A stretch of DNA of 38,847 nucleotides from Myxococcus llanfairpwllgwyngyllgogerychwyrndrobwllllantysiliogogogochensis. Its GTDB lineage: Bacteria > Myxococcota > Myxococcia > Myxococcales > Myxococcaceae. Below, in pieces: positions 1 through 8,296 of the stretch (the stretch's first letter is position 1; each line of letters opens with the position of its first letter). Position numbers and translations under genes: made by a program. The DNA lies in the NCBI RefSeq assembly GCF_006636215.1, contig NZ_VIFM01000086.1, positions 1 through 38,847 of the forward strand, written 5' to 3'. The notes under the pieces were generated by a model. The model was not told the DNA's origin, ran no database searches, and saw only the letters and a list, made by a program, of their open reading frames with translations.

Positions 1-118
1 GGTGAAGACGGTGGCCGTCGCGGTGCCCGCCAAGGCGGTGGTGCCCAAGAAGGCGCCGCCCCCTCCCCCCAAGAAGCAGCCCGCCAGGCCCGCTCCGAAG
101 AACGGCAAGCGCCGCTAG
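1..118 (+). CDS. C-terminal tail of an unidentified protein (5' end outside window)
   Basis: The frame starting at base 2 is open from the window edge to a TAG at 116-118. It encodes about 38 residues made almost only of Lys, Ala, Pro, Val and Arg, with a KKAPPPPPKK stretch and a basic end (NGKRR). Such a tail looks like a disordered, positively charged C-terminus, as seen on DNA- or RNA-binding proteins and some cell-envelope proteins of GC-rich bacteria. The domain that would identify the protein lies upstream, so no function can be given. An alternative is that this low-complexity frame is not coding, but the clean stop 85 bases before the next gene fits a real gene end. Confidence 0.5.
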   Translation, partial: VKTVAVAVPAKAVVPKKAPPPPPKKQPARPAPKNGKRR

Positions 119-203
119 CCCCCTTCCGAGCACTCGAAGCGGACAGAGACTCGCAGGGGAATATGGCCAGTGACGGGGGATTGCATTATCCCTCGACCCT
201 CCT

Positions 204-3200
204 ATGCGCACCTTCCGCCGCGGCCTGACCGCGTTCGCTCTCGTCGCCGGCCTCTCGGGCTGCTCCCACTCCCCCTCCTCCGCCAGCATCGCGCCGCGCG
301 TGCTGGAGTCCGCCGCGGAGAAAGCCCAGTCCGGTTCGGACGAGGCGCGCACGCTCGCGTTCGCCGGCTTCCACGCGCACCTGCTCGCGGGCGACTCCGT
401 CCAGGCGCAGCAGCGCTTCGACGCGGCCATCGCCAAGGACCCGGGGGACCCGTACGCGCTCATCGGTCAGCACCTGCTCGCGCGGCGCGCGGGACGGCCG
501 GACCGGGCCCTCACCGCCGCGCTGGAGCTGGTGACGCGCGCGCCCACCCACCCGCTGGCCCTCATCGCCGCGCGCTACGCGCTGGACACCGTGGGCACCG
601 CGCCGCCGCTGGATGACGCCATCCTCAAGGCCGCGCAGCAGGCGCTCGGCGCGGGCGCCACCGGAGAGACGGCCTACCTGCTGCGCGGCGCGCGGCTGTC
701 CGTCGCCGTGGCGCGAGGGGACACGAAGGCGCGCGACGCGGTGCTGCGGGAGCTGGGCGGCGTGTCCGAGGCGACGCTCGTGGGCCCCTTCTCCGCCTTC
801 CACGTCCTGTCCTGGGATGAGCCGTTCCCCACGAAGCAGGACGGCTCGCTCGCGGGCCCCTTCACCGGCGCCTTCGGGACGGTGACGCCGCGCAAGCTGC
901 TCGCGCCGGACGGACGGCTGGACCTGGCGGGCGAGCCCGGCGAGGGCGACGTCTACCTCATGGCCTTCGACGCGGAGGTGCCGGAAGCGGCCACCTACGT
1001 GGCGCGCTCGGTGAGCGCCGCGACCCACCAGCTCCTCTTGGACGGCGCGCCGCTCATGGAGCGCCGGGGCTGGGAGCGTGCCACCAGCACCGTCACCACC
1101 CGCGCCGTGGCGCTGCCCGCGGGCAAGCACCGCTTCATCGTCCGCCAGCTCAAGGGCGCGACCTCCGGCGTGCTGTCCTTCTCGCTGATGCGCGCCGACG
1201 GCCGGCCCTCCAACGTGCGCTTCACCGCCGCCACGGGCGCGGCCCCCGCGTCCTGGGGCAGCGCGCCGAAGACGTCCGAGGCCGTGGGCGTGTACCCCAC
1301 GACGCAGAGCCTGAAGGACGCGCTGTCCGGTGAGGCCGGAGACCTGCTGTCCACCGTGCTCGCGGCCCGCGACGGACTGTCGCGCGACGCGGACGGGGCG
1401 CGCCGGTTGATGGCGGACGTGGAGGCCACGACGCCCGCGCTGCTGTCGCTGCGCGCGGAGCTGGCGGCCGCGGACCGTACGGTGCCCGCCAAGGTGGCGC
1501 GCGGTCGGGCCACCAGGGACCTGGAAGCGCTCCTGCCCAAGGACCCCGGCAACGTGGGCGCGCTGCTCCTGCGCGCGGACCTCTTCATGGACGACGGCCA
1601 GGCCGCCTCCGCGCTGGAGACGCTGAAGACGGCGAGCGAGGCCGTGCAGCCCCCGGGCTTCCCGCTGTTCCTGATGCGGGCGCGCGCGGCGCTGACGCTG
1701 GACGTGGACGCGCTGGCGGAGGAGTCGCTGGCGGCGGCGCTGCAGATTCAGCCCAACCTGTGTGAGGCGCTGGGGCTCCAGTACAACCTGGCGCGGCGGC
1801 GCGACGCGGTGGAGCGTTCGGACGCGCTCGTGGAGGCGCAGGAGAACTGCCCCGGCGTCCAGGCGCGGCGGGCCGACCACGCGCGCACGCGCGGCGATTT
1901 GGAGACGGCCTCGCGCGCCTTCGCGGAGATGCTGGCGCGAGACCCCACCAGCGTGAGCGCGGGCACGTCGCTGGCCACCCTCTACGTGGGGCTGCGCCGC
2001 CACGACGACGCGCTGGCGGTGCTCCAGGCCCTGACGGTGACGTGGCCGCGCAACGCGGAGCTGCTCAAGCGCATGGCGGACGTGCGCGAGTACGCGGGAC
2101 AGAACGCGGAGGCGCTCGCGATGCGGGAGAAGGCGCTGGCGCTGGAGGGCGAGGACCTGTCGCTGCGGCGCGCGGTGGAGCGCGCGAAGACGGGCAAGGA
2201 GCTCTTGCAGGAGCACGCCATCGATGGACGCGAGGCGATGCGCGCCTACGACGCGGAGCCCGTCACCGGCGGCGCGGCCGTGTTCGTGCTGGATGCGGCG
2301 GCGGTGCGCGTGTACCCCGACGGCAGCATCGTCAACCGCATCCACACCATCCAGAAGGCGCTGGAGCAGTCGGGCGTGCAGGAAATCGCCGAGGTGAATG
2401 TGCCGCGCGGCGCCCAGGTGCTGGCGCTGCGCACGCTGAAGGCGGACGGGCGCGTGCTGGAGCCGGAGAACATCGAGGGCAAGGACACGGTGAGTCTGCC
2501 CGGCGTGCAGGTGGGCGACAGCGTGGAAGTGGAATACCTGCTCGCGGAGAGCCCTCGCGGCCCCGCGCAGCCGGGCTTCACGGCGTCCGCGTTCTACTTC
2601 CAAATCGCCAACCAGCCCAACGCGTGGACCACGTACACGGTGGTGGCGCCCAAGGGCTCGGGCATGAAGGTGGACGCGCACGGGATGAAGGCGCCCCCGC
2701 CGACGGTGAAGGGCGACGAGGAGGTCTTCCACTACGAGGCGCGCCGCGTGCCGCCGTTCATCCCCGAGCCGGACGCCCCTCCCTCCGGCAACGAGTATCT
2801 GCCCTTCGTCATGGTGGGCGCGGGCGCCACGGGCAACGAGGGCCTGATTCGCGTCTACGGCGACGCCTTCCAGGACCGCTGGCTGCGCACGGCGGAAGTC
2901 GTGGACTTCACGCGCAAGGCCACCCAGGGCAAGCAGGGCCTGGACGCGGTGAAGGCGCTGCACGCGGCGGTGATGCAGCGCTTCTCCGGACGGGACAACG
3001 GGCTGGGCCAGTCCGCGGCGTCCACGGTGGCGCAGGACCGGGGCAGCCGGCTGGCGGTGCTGAAGGCGGGCCTGGAGGAGCTGGGCATCCCCTCGCGCGT
3101 GGCGGCGGTGCGCACCTTCAACGTGGACCCCAACGACTACCTCTTCCCCAACGACAGCCTGCTGCCCTACGCGGCGCTGCGCGTGGAGGTGCCGGGCAGC

Positions 3201-3983
3201 GAGCCGGTGTGGGTGGATACGTCGGTGCGCTTTGGCCCCTTCGGCGAGCTGCCGGAGTTCGCCATGGGCGGGCGTGACGCGTACCTGGTGCCGGAGCCGG
3301 GCCGGAAGTTGGAGGTGGTGAAGACGCCCGCGATGAAGGAGTCCGCGGGCAAGCAGGTGCGGCTGACGCTGTCGCTCGACGCGGAAGGCAAGCTCAGCGG
3401 CAAGGGCGAGGAGACGTACCTGGGGTTCGAGGCGGCGCAGTTGGCCGAGGCCTTCAACCAGCTGTCCGCGGAGAGCCGCAACCAGGCGCTCCAGGGCGCG
3501 GTGGCGCGGTACTTCGGAGGCGCGGCGCTGTCGAGCGTGAAGCTGGACCACGAGGACGTGGTGGGCGCGCCCTTCGTGCTGCGCTACGAGTTCACCGTGC
3601 CGCGCTTCGGGCGACTGGAGGGCGACAAGCGCATGGCGCTGGGGCCCCTCACCTTCCCCGCGCAGCTCGGCCGGCGCTACGTGCAGCTCAGCTCGCGCCG
3701 CACGCCGCTGTACATCGACAACACGGAGGCCAGCAGCACGCAGGTGACGGTGGCCCTGCCCTCCGGCTGGAAGCTGCCGGACCCGCAGCCGGCGCTCGAC
3801 GTGAAGAACCCGTTCGGCCGCTTCACCCGCACGGAGAAGCAGGAGGGCGCGACGCTCACAATCACCGAGTCGCTGCGGCTGCCCCGCGCACGCGTCGCCC
3901 CGCGCCAGTACGAGCAGTTCTCCGGCTTCACCGGCGACGTGGACCTCATCCAGACGCGCGAGATGTTCCTCGTGAAGCCGTAG
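204..3983 (+). CDS. Lipoprotein with TPR-like region, DUF3857 and degenerate transglutaminase-like domain
   Basis: This 1259-residue protein starts with a lipoprotein signal (MRTFRRGLTAFALVAGLSGC, lipobox LSGC, Cys20), so it should be anchored in the envelope. Residues about 30-670 are Ala/Leu-rich helical repeats of TPR character. A DUF3857 domain follows at about 680-850, then a transglutaminase-like core at about 905-1035, then a beta-rich C-terminal region. In active members of this family the core has a GDCKDK-type Cys, a His and an Asp. Here the Cys position aligns with Arg946 (QDRGSR) and the His position with Tyr989 (LLPYAALRV), while Asp1005 (VWVDTS) remains, so the domain is probably non-catalytic. 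The start is set by the signal peptide; no good Shine-Dalgarno sequence precedes it. Domain calls are firm; the biological role is unknown. Confidence 0.85.
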   Translation: MRTFRRGLTAFALVAGLSGCSHSPSSASIAPRVLESAAEKAQSGSDEARTLAFAGFHAHLLAGDSVQAQQRFDAAIAKDPGDPYALIGQHLLARRAGRPDRALTAALELVTRAPTHPLALIAARYALDTVGTAPPLDDAILKAAQQALGAGATGETAYLLRGARLSVAVARGDTKARDAVLRELGGVSEATLVGPFSAFHVLSWDEPFPTKQDGSLAGPFTGAFGTVTPRKLLAPDGRLDLAGEPGEGDVYLMAFDAEVPEAATYVARSVSAATHQLLLDGAPLMERRGWERATSTVTTRAVALPAGKHRFIVRQLKGATSGVLSFSLMRADGRPSNVRFTAATGAAPASWGSAPKTSEAVGVYPTTQSLKDALSGEAGDLLSTVLAARDGLSRDADGARRLMADVEATTPALLSLRAELAAADRTVPAKVARGRATRDLEALLPKDPGNVGALLLRADLFMDDGQAASALETLKTASEAVQPPGFPLFLMRARAALTLDVDALAEESLAAALQIQPNLCEALGLQYNLARRRDAVERSDALVEAQENCPGVQARRADHARTRGDLETASRAFAEMLARDPTSVSAGTSLATLYVGLRRHDDALAVLQALTVTWPRNAELLKRMADVREYAGQNAEALAMREKALALEGEDLSLRRAVERAKTGKELLQEHAIDGREAMRAYDAEPVTGGAAVFVLDAAAVRVYPDGSIVNRIHTIQKALEQSGVQEIAEVNVPRGAQVLALRTLKADGRVLEPENIEGKDTVSLPGVQVGDSVEVEYLLAESPRGPAQPGFTASAFYFQIANQPNAWTTYTVVAPKGSGMKVDAHGMKAPPPTVKGDEEVFHYEARRVPPFIPEPDAPPSGNEYLPFVMVGAGATGNEGLIRVYGDAFQDRWLRTAEVVDFTRKATQGKQGLDAVKALHAAVMQRFSGRDNGLGQSAASTVAQDRGSRLAVLKAGLEELGIPSRVAAVRTFNVDPNDYLFPNDSLLPYAALRVEVPGSEPVWVDTSVRFGPFGELPEFAMGGRDAYLVPEPGRKLEVVKTPAMKESAGKQVRLTLSLDAEGKLSGKGEETYLGFEAAQLAEAFNQLSAESRNQALQGAVARYFGGAALSSVKLDHEDVVGAPFVLRYEFTVPRFGRLEGDKRMALGPLTFPAQLGRRYVQLSSRRTPLYIDNTEASSTQVTVALPSGWKLPDPQPALDVKNPFGRFTRTEKQEGATLTITESLRLPRARVAPRQYEQFSGFTGDVDLIQTREMFLVKP

Positions 3984-3996
3984 TCCAGGCCGAGCT

Positions 3997-4034
3997 GGCC
4001 AGCGGGAAGCGGACGCTCCGTCGCCCGCCTGGCC
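3997..4034 (+). terminator. Inverted repeat after the DUF3857 gene
   Basis: GGCCAG and CTGGCC form 6-bp perfect arms around a 26-base middle that also holds GGG and CCC, starting 13 bases after the stop codon. There is no T-tract. This is a likely, GC-driven transcription end. Confidence 0.4.
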
Positions 4035-4164
4035 ACCCGGCGTCCCACCCTTTCAGGCGACTTCGGCGGGCCTCCCGGGTTGAATACGGGGGGCCCGCTC
4101 GCGTCTGAAGGCCCATCGAAGTCCCTCGCGAGGGGGATGGCATTCTCAACACGGAGACGACGTC

Positions 4165-5235
4165 ATGAGTCCTCGAAGCTGGCTCTGGATGGTGGCCCTG
4201 CTGTCGGCCCCGGTGGTGCAGGCGCAGACAGCCCCGGTGCCCTCGGACACGGGTTATGCCGACGAAGGCCGCGAGTACGCCGACGGCGACTACGACGAGG
4301 ACTCCGACGAGGAGATGGCGCCCATGGCCCCCCAGCCTCCTCCGTCGCTGCCCACGGAGCGGCCGTCGCGGCGGCCCTACGCCGGCGCCGTGTGGGCCTC
4401 CGGTCACTGGTACTGGGACGGCGGCGAGTGGCGCTTCAACCCCGGCACCTGGGTGGCCCCCATGGCGGGCTACCAGTTCGTCAACGGCTACTGGGAAGAG
4501 GACCGGGGCTCCTGGTACTGGGTCTCCGGCGGCTGGGCGCGCCAGGGCACCACGGAGGTGGAGATTCCCATCGCCGTCTCCGCGGAGACGCTCTCCACCC
4601 AGCAGGCGCCTCCCGCGCCTCGCCAGGAGATGCGCCCGGCGGCGCCCTCCGCGAACCTCGTGTGGGAGCCCGGCTATTGGTACTGGTCCGGCAACAACTG
4701 GGACTGGGTGGACGGCACTTGGGCCGCGCCGCCGCGAGCCGACCTGGTCTTCGTCTCGCCCCGCTGGGTGCAGCGCGGACTGGCGTGGCACTTCCTCGGC
4801 GGAGGCTGGGCGCCTCGCGGCTCCGTGAATGTCACCATCCCCGTCTTCCGCCACGCGCGCGTCACCGTGGGCTGGGGCCACCCCAACTACTTCGCCCACA
4901 CGTGGTACCGCGCGCCGGCCGTCCGCTACTACTACCACCGCCCGTGGCGGACCTCCGGCCACTACTACCGGAATGACCGCGTCTGGCGCTCGCCGACCTA
5001 CCACAGCTACTGGAGGGACCGCGGCGGCCCCCGCCACCACGACCGCGATGACTCCTGGCGCAACCGTGGCAATGACCGCTCGCACCGCGATGACCGCTGG
5101 AAGGGTCAGCAGCCGTCGCGACGCCAGGACCGCTGGCGCGCGCCCAGCCAGCGCTCGCGCACCCATGACGCGACGCCTGTCGGCGGTGGCTCCCATGGCC
5201 ATGGTCGCGGCCGGGGACGTGGTGACCGCCACTGA
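4165..5235 (+). CDS. Secreted WXXGXW (YXWGXW)-repeat protein
   Basis: A 356-residue exported protein with a Sec signal (MSPRSWLWMVALLSAPVVQA, predicted cut after Ala20). An acidic Asp/Glu stretch (about 31-52) and a Pro linker follow. Two copies of a Trp-rich module lie at about 75-138 and 165-228, each with a W-x2-G-x-W-Y-W motif (VWASGHWYWDGG and VWEPGYWYWSGN) and ending in a beta strand (EVEIPI, NVTIPV). The C-terminus (about 230-356) is rich in His, Tyr, Arg and Asp, with many RDDR/HHD groups that could bind metal or polyanions. The family is known from envelope proteins of proteobacteria, but its function is not settled. The start has a GGAG 8 bases upstream (4153-4156). Confidence 0.8.
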   Translation: MSPRSWLWMVALLSAPVVQAQTAPVPSDTGYADEGREYADGDYDEDSDEEMAPMAPQPPPSLPTERPSRRPYAGAVWASGHWYWDGGEWRFNPGTWVAPMAGYQFVNGYWEEDRGSWYWVSGGWARQGTTEVEIPIAVSAETLSTQQAPPAPRQEMRPAAPSANLVWEPGYWYWSGNNWDWVDGTWAAPPRADLVFVSPRWVQRGLAWHFLGGGWAPRGSVNVTIPVFRHARVTVGWGHPNYFAHTWYRAPAVRYYYHRPWRTSGHYYRNDRVWRSPTYHSYWRDRGGPRHHDRDDSWRNRGNDRSHRDDRWKGQQPSRRQDRWRAPSQRSRTHDATPVGGGSHGHGRGRGRGDRH

Positions 5236-5253
5236 ACATCGCCCGGCACCCAA

Positions 5254-5277
5254 GGCGGAGGCACCCCGGCCTCCGCC
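5254..5277 (+). terminator. Perfect 9-bp stem hairpin after the WXXGXW gene
   Basis: GGCGGAGGC and GCCTCCGCC form a perfect 9-bp stem with a 6-base loop, 19 bases after the stop codon. No T-run follows. It separates this gene from the duplicated upstream segment of the first sugar dehydrogenase gene. Confidence 0.6.
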
Positions 5278-5317
5278 GTTCACTGGCTGACAGGAGCCTC
5301 GTTCAGACTCGCGAAAA
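5277..5317 (+). repeat. Duplicated upstream segment, copy 1
   Basis: This stretch (CGTTCAC...GACAGGAGCCTCGTTCAGACTCGCGAAAA) reappears with few changes at 8201-8242. It ends 55 bases before the chosen start codon of the first dehydrogenase gene; copy 2 ends 54 bases before the start of the second. It probably belongs to a promoter region copied along with the gene. Confidence 0.75.
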
Positions 5318-5372
5318 TCAAGATTAAACAGCAAATCCAAGGTGCTTCATGACCCTCCCCCTGGAGTGCTCC

Positions 5373-8003
5373 ATGACATCCTGGATTCGTGGTTTCGCGT
5401 GGTTGGTACCCCTGTGTTTGCTGGCCGTGGCGTGTGAGCCCGAGCCCTCGCTCGAAGCGGCGGAAGCCCCGAGCGAGGTCGGCACCACGAGCGCCGCCAT
5501 CACCCTGCCGCCGTCGTATGCCGATGCGCTGGTGACGGCTGTCTCCCAGCCCACCGCGCTGGCCTTCACTCCGGATGGGCGGCTGCTCATCACCACCCAG
5601 GGAGGACAGCTGCGCGTCTTCGCGGGCGGCGTCCTGGTGGCGACCCCGGCGCTGAACCTCGCCGCCAGGCTGTGCACCAACTCGGAGCGCGGGCTCCTGG
5701 GCATCGCGGTGGACCCGGACTTCAGCAGCACCGGCCATCTGTATCTCTATTACACGTTCAACAAGTTCAACACCTGCACCACGAACATCACCAACGTCGC
5801 GGTGAACCGCGTCTCGCGCTTCACGCTGTCGACGGGGAACGTGGTGAACCCGGCCAGCGAGCTGGTGGTGCTGGACAACATCCCCTCCACGGCGGGCAAC
5901 CACAACGGAGGTGATTTGCACTTCGGCGCGGACGGGTTGCTCTACGTCAGCGTGGGTGACGGTGGCTGCCAGCTCGGGGACCCGAGCCGCTGCGCGGGCC
6001 AGAACACCACCGCGCGCCGCCTGGACGTCCTGCTGGGGAAGATGCTGCGCATCCGCAAGGACGGCACCATCCCCACGGACAACCCCTGGTACGCGGCCTC
6101 CGGCAGCCGTCGCTGCGGCAACCCCGCGGGCGTGCCGACAGGCACCGGGCCGTGCCAGGAGAACTACGCCACGGGCTTGCGCAACCCGTTCCGCTTCGCC
6201 TTCCAGCCGGGCACCAACACCTTCTTCATCAACGACGTGGGCCAGGGCGTCTGGGAGGAAATCGACGAGGGCATCAAGGGCGCGGACTACGGCTGGAACA
6301 CGCGCGAGGGCCACTGCGCCAACAACTCCACCACCAGCTGTGGGGCGCCTCCCGCCGGGATGACCAATCCGCTGTTCGACTACAAGCACGGCACCAACCC
6401 CACGGGCTCGCCCTTCCAGGGTTGCAACTCCATCACCGGTGGCACCTTCGCGCCTCCCGGGGCCTGGGCCTCCTCGGATGACAACGCGTACTTCTTCAGC
6501 GACTACGTCTGCGGCAAGGTGTTCAGGCTGACGCGAGGCTCGGGGGGCGCCGTGACGGTGGACGCGTTCGCCACCGGCCTGGGGGGCAGCTCCGCGGTGA
6601 CGCTGCGCTTCGGCCCCGCCGGTACGGGCCAGTCGCTCTACTACACGACGTACGCGGGCGGTGGAGAGGTCCGCCGCATCGACTTCACCGGCACGCGCAA
6701 CCGGGCACCCACGGCCGCGCTGTCCGCGAGCCCCACCGCGGGCGCCACGCCCTTGACGGTCAATTTCAACGGCGGCGCCAGCAGCGACCCGGACGGGGAT
6801 GCGCTGACGTACGTCTGGAACTTCGGGGACGGCAGCGCCGGAGTGGAGACGACCGCCGCCACCACCAGCCACGTCTACACCGCGAGCGGCGCCTTCACGG
6901 CCTCCCTCTCGGTGCGCGACGCGCGCGGCGCCACGCCCGCGCAGGCGGCCACGCTCCGCATCGACGCGGGCAACACCGCGCCCGTGCCCGTCATCACCGG
7001 TCCCCTGGAGAGCCTGCGCTTCTACGCGGGCCAGCCGCTGGTGCTGACGGGCAGCGCCACCGACGCGGAGGATGGCACCCTGCCGGCAACGCAGCTCACC
7101 TGGCGCGCGCTCTTGCACCACAACGAGCACACGCACCCGCTGCTCGCGGCGACGAGCGGCAACAACATTCCCCTCACCGCGCCCCAGCCGGAAGACCTGC
7201 CCGCGGTGCTGACGAACTTCGTGGAAGTGCAGCTCACCGCCACCGACTCCCAGGGCCGCACCACCACGGTGTCGCGCAACCTGCTGCCCCACATCGTCGA
7301 CGTGGCGCTGGACTCGGTGCCCTCGGGGCTGACGCTGGAGGTGAATGGCACCTCCTTCACCACGCCCACCATCATCAAGTCCTGGGAGCGCTACACGCTC
7401 AACGTGGCGGCGCCCTCGCAGACCGACTCCAGCGGGGTGTGGAAGGTCTGGGCCTCCTGGTCCGACGGCGGCGCGCTGGCGCACGGCTACCTGACGCCCG
7501 CGTCCAACTCCAGCCTCTCCGCCACCTATCAGAACGGCTTCGCGGCCCGGGTGGACTTCCTGCCCGCAACCTCGGCCGCACCCTCCGGCTACGTCGCGGA
7601 CACCGGACTGACATTCGGTGACCGGGGCAACGGGCTGTCCTACGGATGGAACACGGACAACTCCACGCAGACCCGCGCGAGAGGTAGCGCGGCCTCGCCG
7701 GACGCGCGCTACGACACCTTCACGCACCTGCAGAAGACGGAGAACCCGAACGCGGTGTGGGAACTCGCCGTGCCCTCCGGCCAGTACCGCGTGACGATTG
7801 CCGCTGGAGACCCGGACCACGTCGACAGCGTCTTCTCGCTCGCGCTGGAAGGACAGCCCGCGCTGTCCGGAACGCCCAACGCCACCACGCACTTCTTCAC
7901 CACGACGACCACCGTCAACGTCTCCGACGGCAGGCTGACGCTCACCAACGGCAGCGGCGCCGCCAACAACAAGGTCAACTTCGTGGACGTGGAGCAGCAG
8001 TAG
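5373..8003 (+). CDS. PQQ-type glucose/sorbosone dehydrogenase lipoprotein with PKD and C-terminal malectin-like domain
   Basis: This 876-residue lipoprotein (signal MTSWIRGFAWLVPLCLLAVAC) belongs to the glucose/sorbosone dehydrogenase beta-propeller family, which oxidises sugars with PQQ. Residues about 30-435 hold the family motifs ERGLLGIAVDPDF, NHNGGDLHFG with His177 at the catalytic-base position, ATGLRNPFRFAF and NDVGQGVWEEIDEG. A PKD domain (SSDPDGDALTYVWNFGDG) lies at about 442-540, then a second beta-sandwich, and a malectin/CBM-like domain at about 724-876 (GLTFGDRGNGLSYGWN) likely to bind carbohydrate. An ATG at 5349 is also in frame, but 5373 is preferred: it has GGAG 7 bases upstream, starts the signal peptide, and makes residue numbers match the tandem paralogue at 8297. 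Substrate and cofactor use are not visible. Confidence 0.88.
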   Translation: MTSWIRGFAWLVPLCLLAVACEPEPSLEAAEAPSEVGTTSAAITLPPSYADALVTAVSQPTALAFTPDGRLLITTQGGQLRVFAGGVLVATPALNLAARLCTNSERGLLGIAVDPDFSSTGHLYLYYTFNKFNTCTTNITNVAVNRVSRFTLSTGNVVNPASELVVLDNIPSTAGNHNGGDLHFGADGLLYVSVGDGGCQLGDPSRCAGQNTTARRLDVLLGKMLRIRKDGTIPTDNPWYAASGSRRCGNPAGVPTGTGPCQENYATGLRNPFRFAFQPGTNTFFINDVGQGVWEEIDEGIKGADYGWNTREGHCANNSTTSCGAPPAGMTNPLFDYKHGTNPTGSPFQGCNSITGGTFAPPGAWASSDDNAYFFSDYVCGKVFRLTRGSGGAVTVDAFATGLGGSSAVTLRFGPAGTGQSLYYTTYAGGGEVRRIDFTGTRNRAPTAALSASPTAGATPLTVNFNGGASSDPDGDALTYVWNFGDGSAGVETTAATTSHVYTASGAFTASLSVRDARGATPAQAATLRIDAGNTAPVPVITGPLESLRFYAGQPLVLTGSATDAEDGTLPATQLTWRALLHHNEHTHPLLAATSGNNIPLTAPQPEDLPAVLTNFVEVQLTATDSQGRTTTVSRNLLPHIVDVALDSVPSGLTLEVNGTSFTTPTIIKSWERYTLNVAAPSQTDSSGVWKVWASWSDGGALAHGYLTPASNSSLSATYQNGFAARVDFLPATSAAPSGYVADTGLTFGDRGNGLSYGWNTDNSTQTRARGSAASPDARYDTFTHLQKTENPNAVWELAVPSGQYRVTIAAGDPDHVDSVFSLALEGQPALSGTPNATTHFFTTTTTVNVSDGRLTLTNGSGAANNKVNFVDVEQQ

Positions 8004-8014
8004 TCCAGGACACA

Positions 8015-8068
8015 CCTCGCCCGGGACAGCGCTGCCTCCCGTACGCAGTCAGTCGCGCCCGGGCGAGG
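8015..8068 (+). terminator. Perfect 11-bp inverted repeat after the long dehydrogenase gene
   Basis: CCTCGCCCGGG (8015-8025) pairs perfectly with CCCGGGCGAGG (8058-8068) around a 32-base middle, 12 bases after the stop codon. There is no T-run. This is a strong terminator candidate between the two dehydrogenase genes. In the rest of the 293-base gap (8004-8296) I see only the duplicated segment at 8201-8242. Confidence 0.6.
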
Positions 8069-8200
8069 CGTACCCCGCCACCGCCTTCGTGCACAGGACA
8101 CGACGCCCGCCGGCGGCGGCCCCTTGGACAGGAACGACGCCCCGGCGACCACCACCACTGAGCGCCGGCGGACAGCCCCGGTGGAGGCCCCAGGCATCCC

Positions 8201-8242
8201 CGTTCACCCACCGACAAGGAGCCTCGTTCCAGCTCGCGAAAA
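8201..8242 (+). repeat. Duplicated upstream segment, copy 2
   Basis: This segment (CGTTCAC...GACAAGGAGCCTCGTTCCAGCTCGCGAAAA) is the second copy of 5277-5317, differing by a few substitutions and single-base indels. Its conserved distance to the start codon suggests that both dehydrogenase genes inherited the same control region. Confidence 0.75.
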
Positions 8243-8296
8243 GTCGGCGCCGGCGCCAAGGGCCATGCGCCTCACGCCCCTCTTTCGGAGTCTCCC

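Noticed and set aside
186..3551. 1121-codon open frame on the minus strand opposite the DUF3857 gene
   Set aside because: It is rich in Arg, His, Gln and Gly, has no recognisable domain, and lies fully antisense to a clear gene. Long antisense frames are expected at this GC content.
5280..8015. 911-codon minus-strand open frame opposite the long dehydrogenase gene
   Set aside because: Same low-complexity Arg/Val/Gly/His composition and full overlap with a gene of known family. The similar minus-strand frame at 8204-9628 exists only because the sense genes are paralogues.
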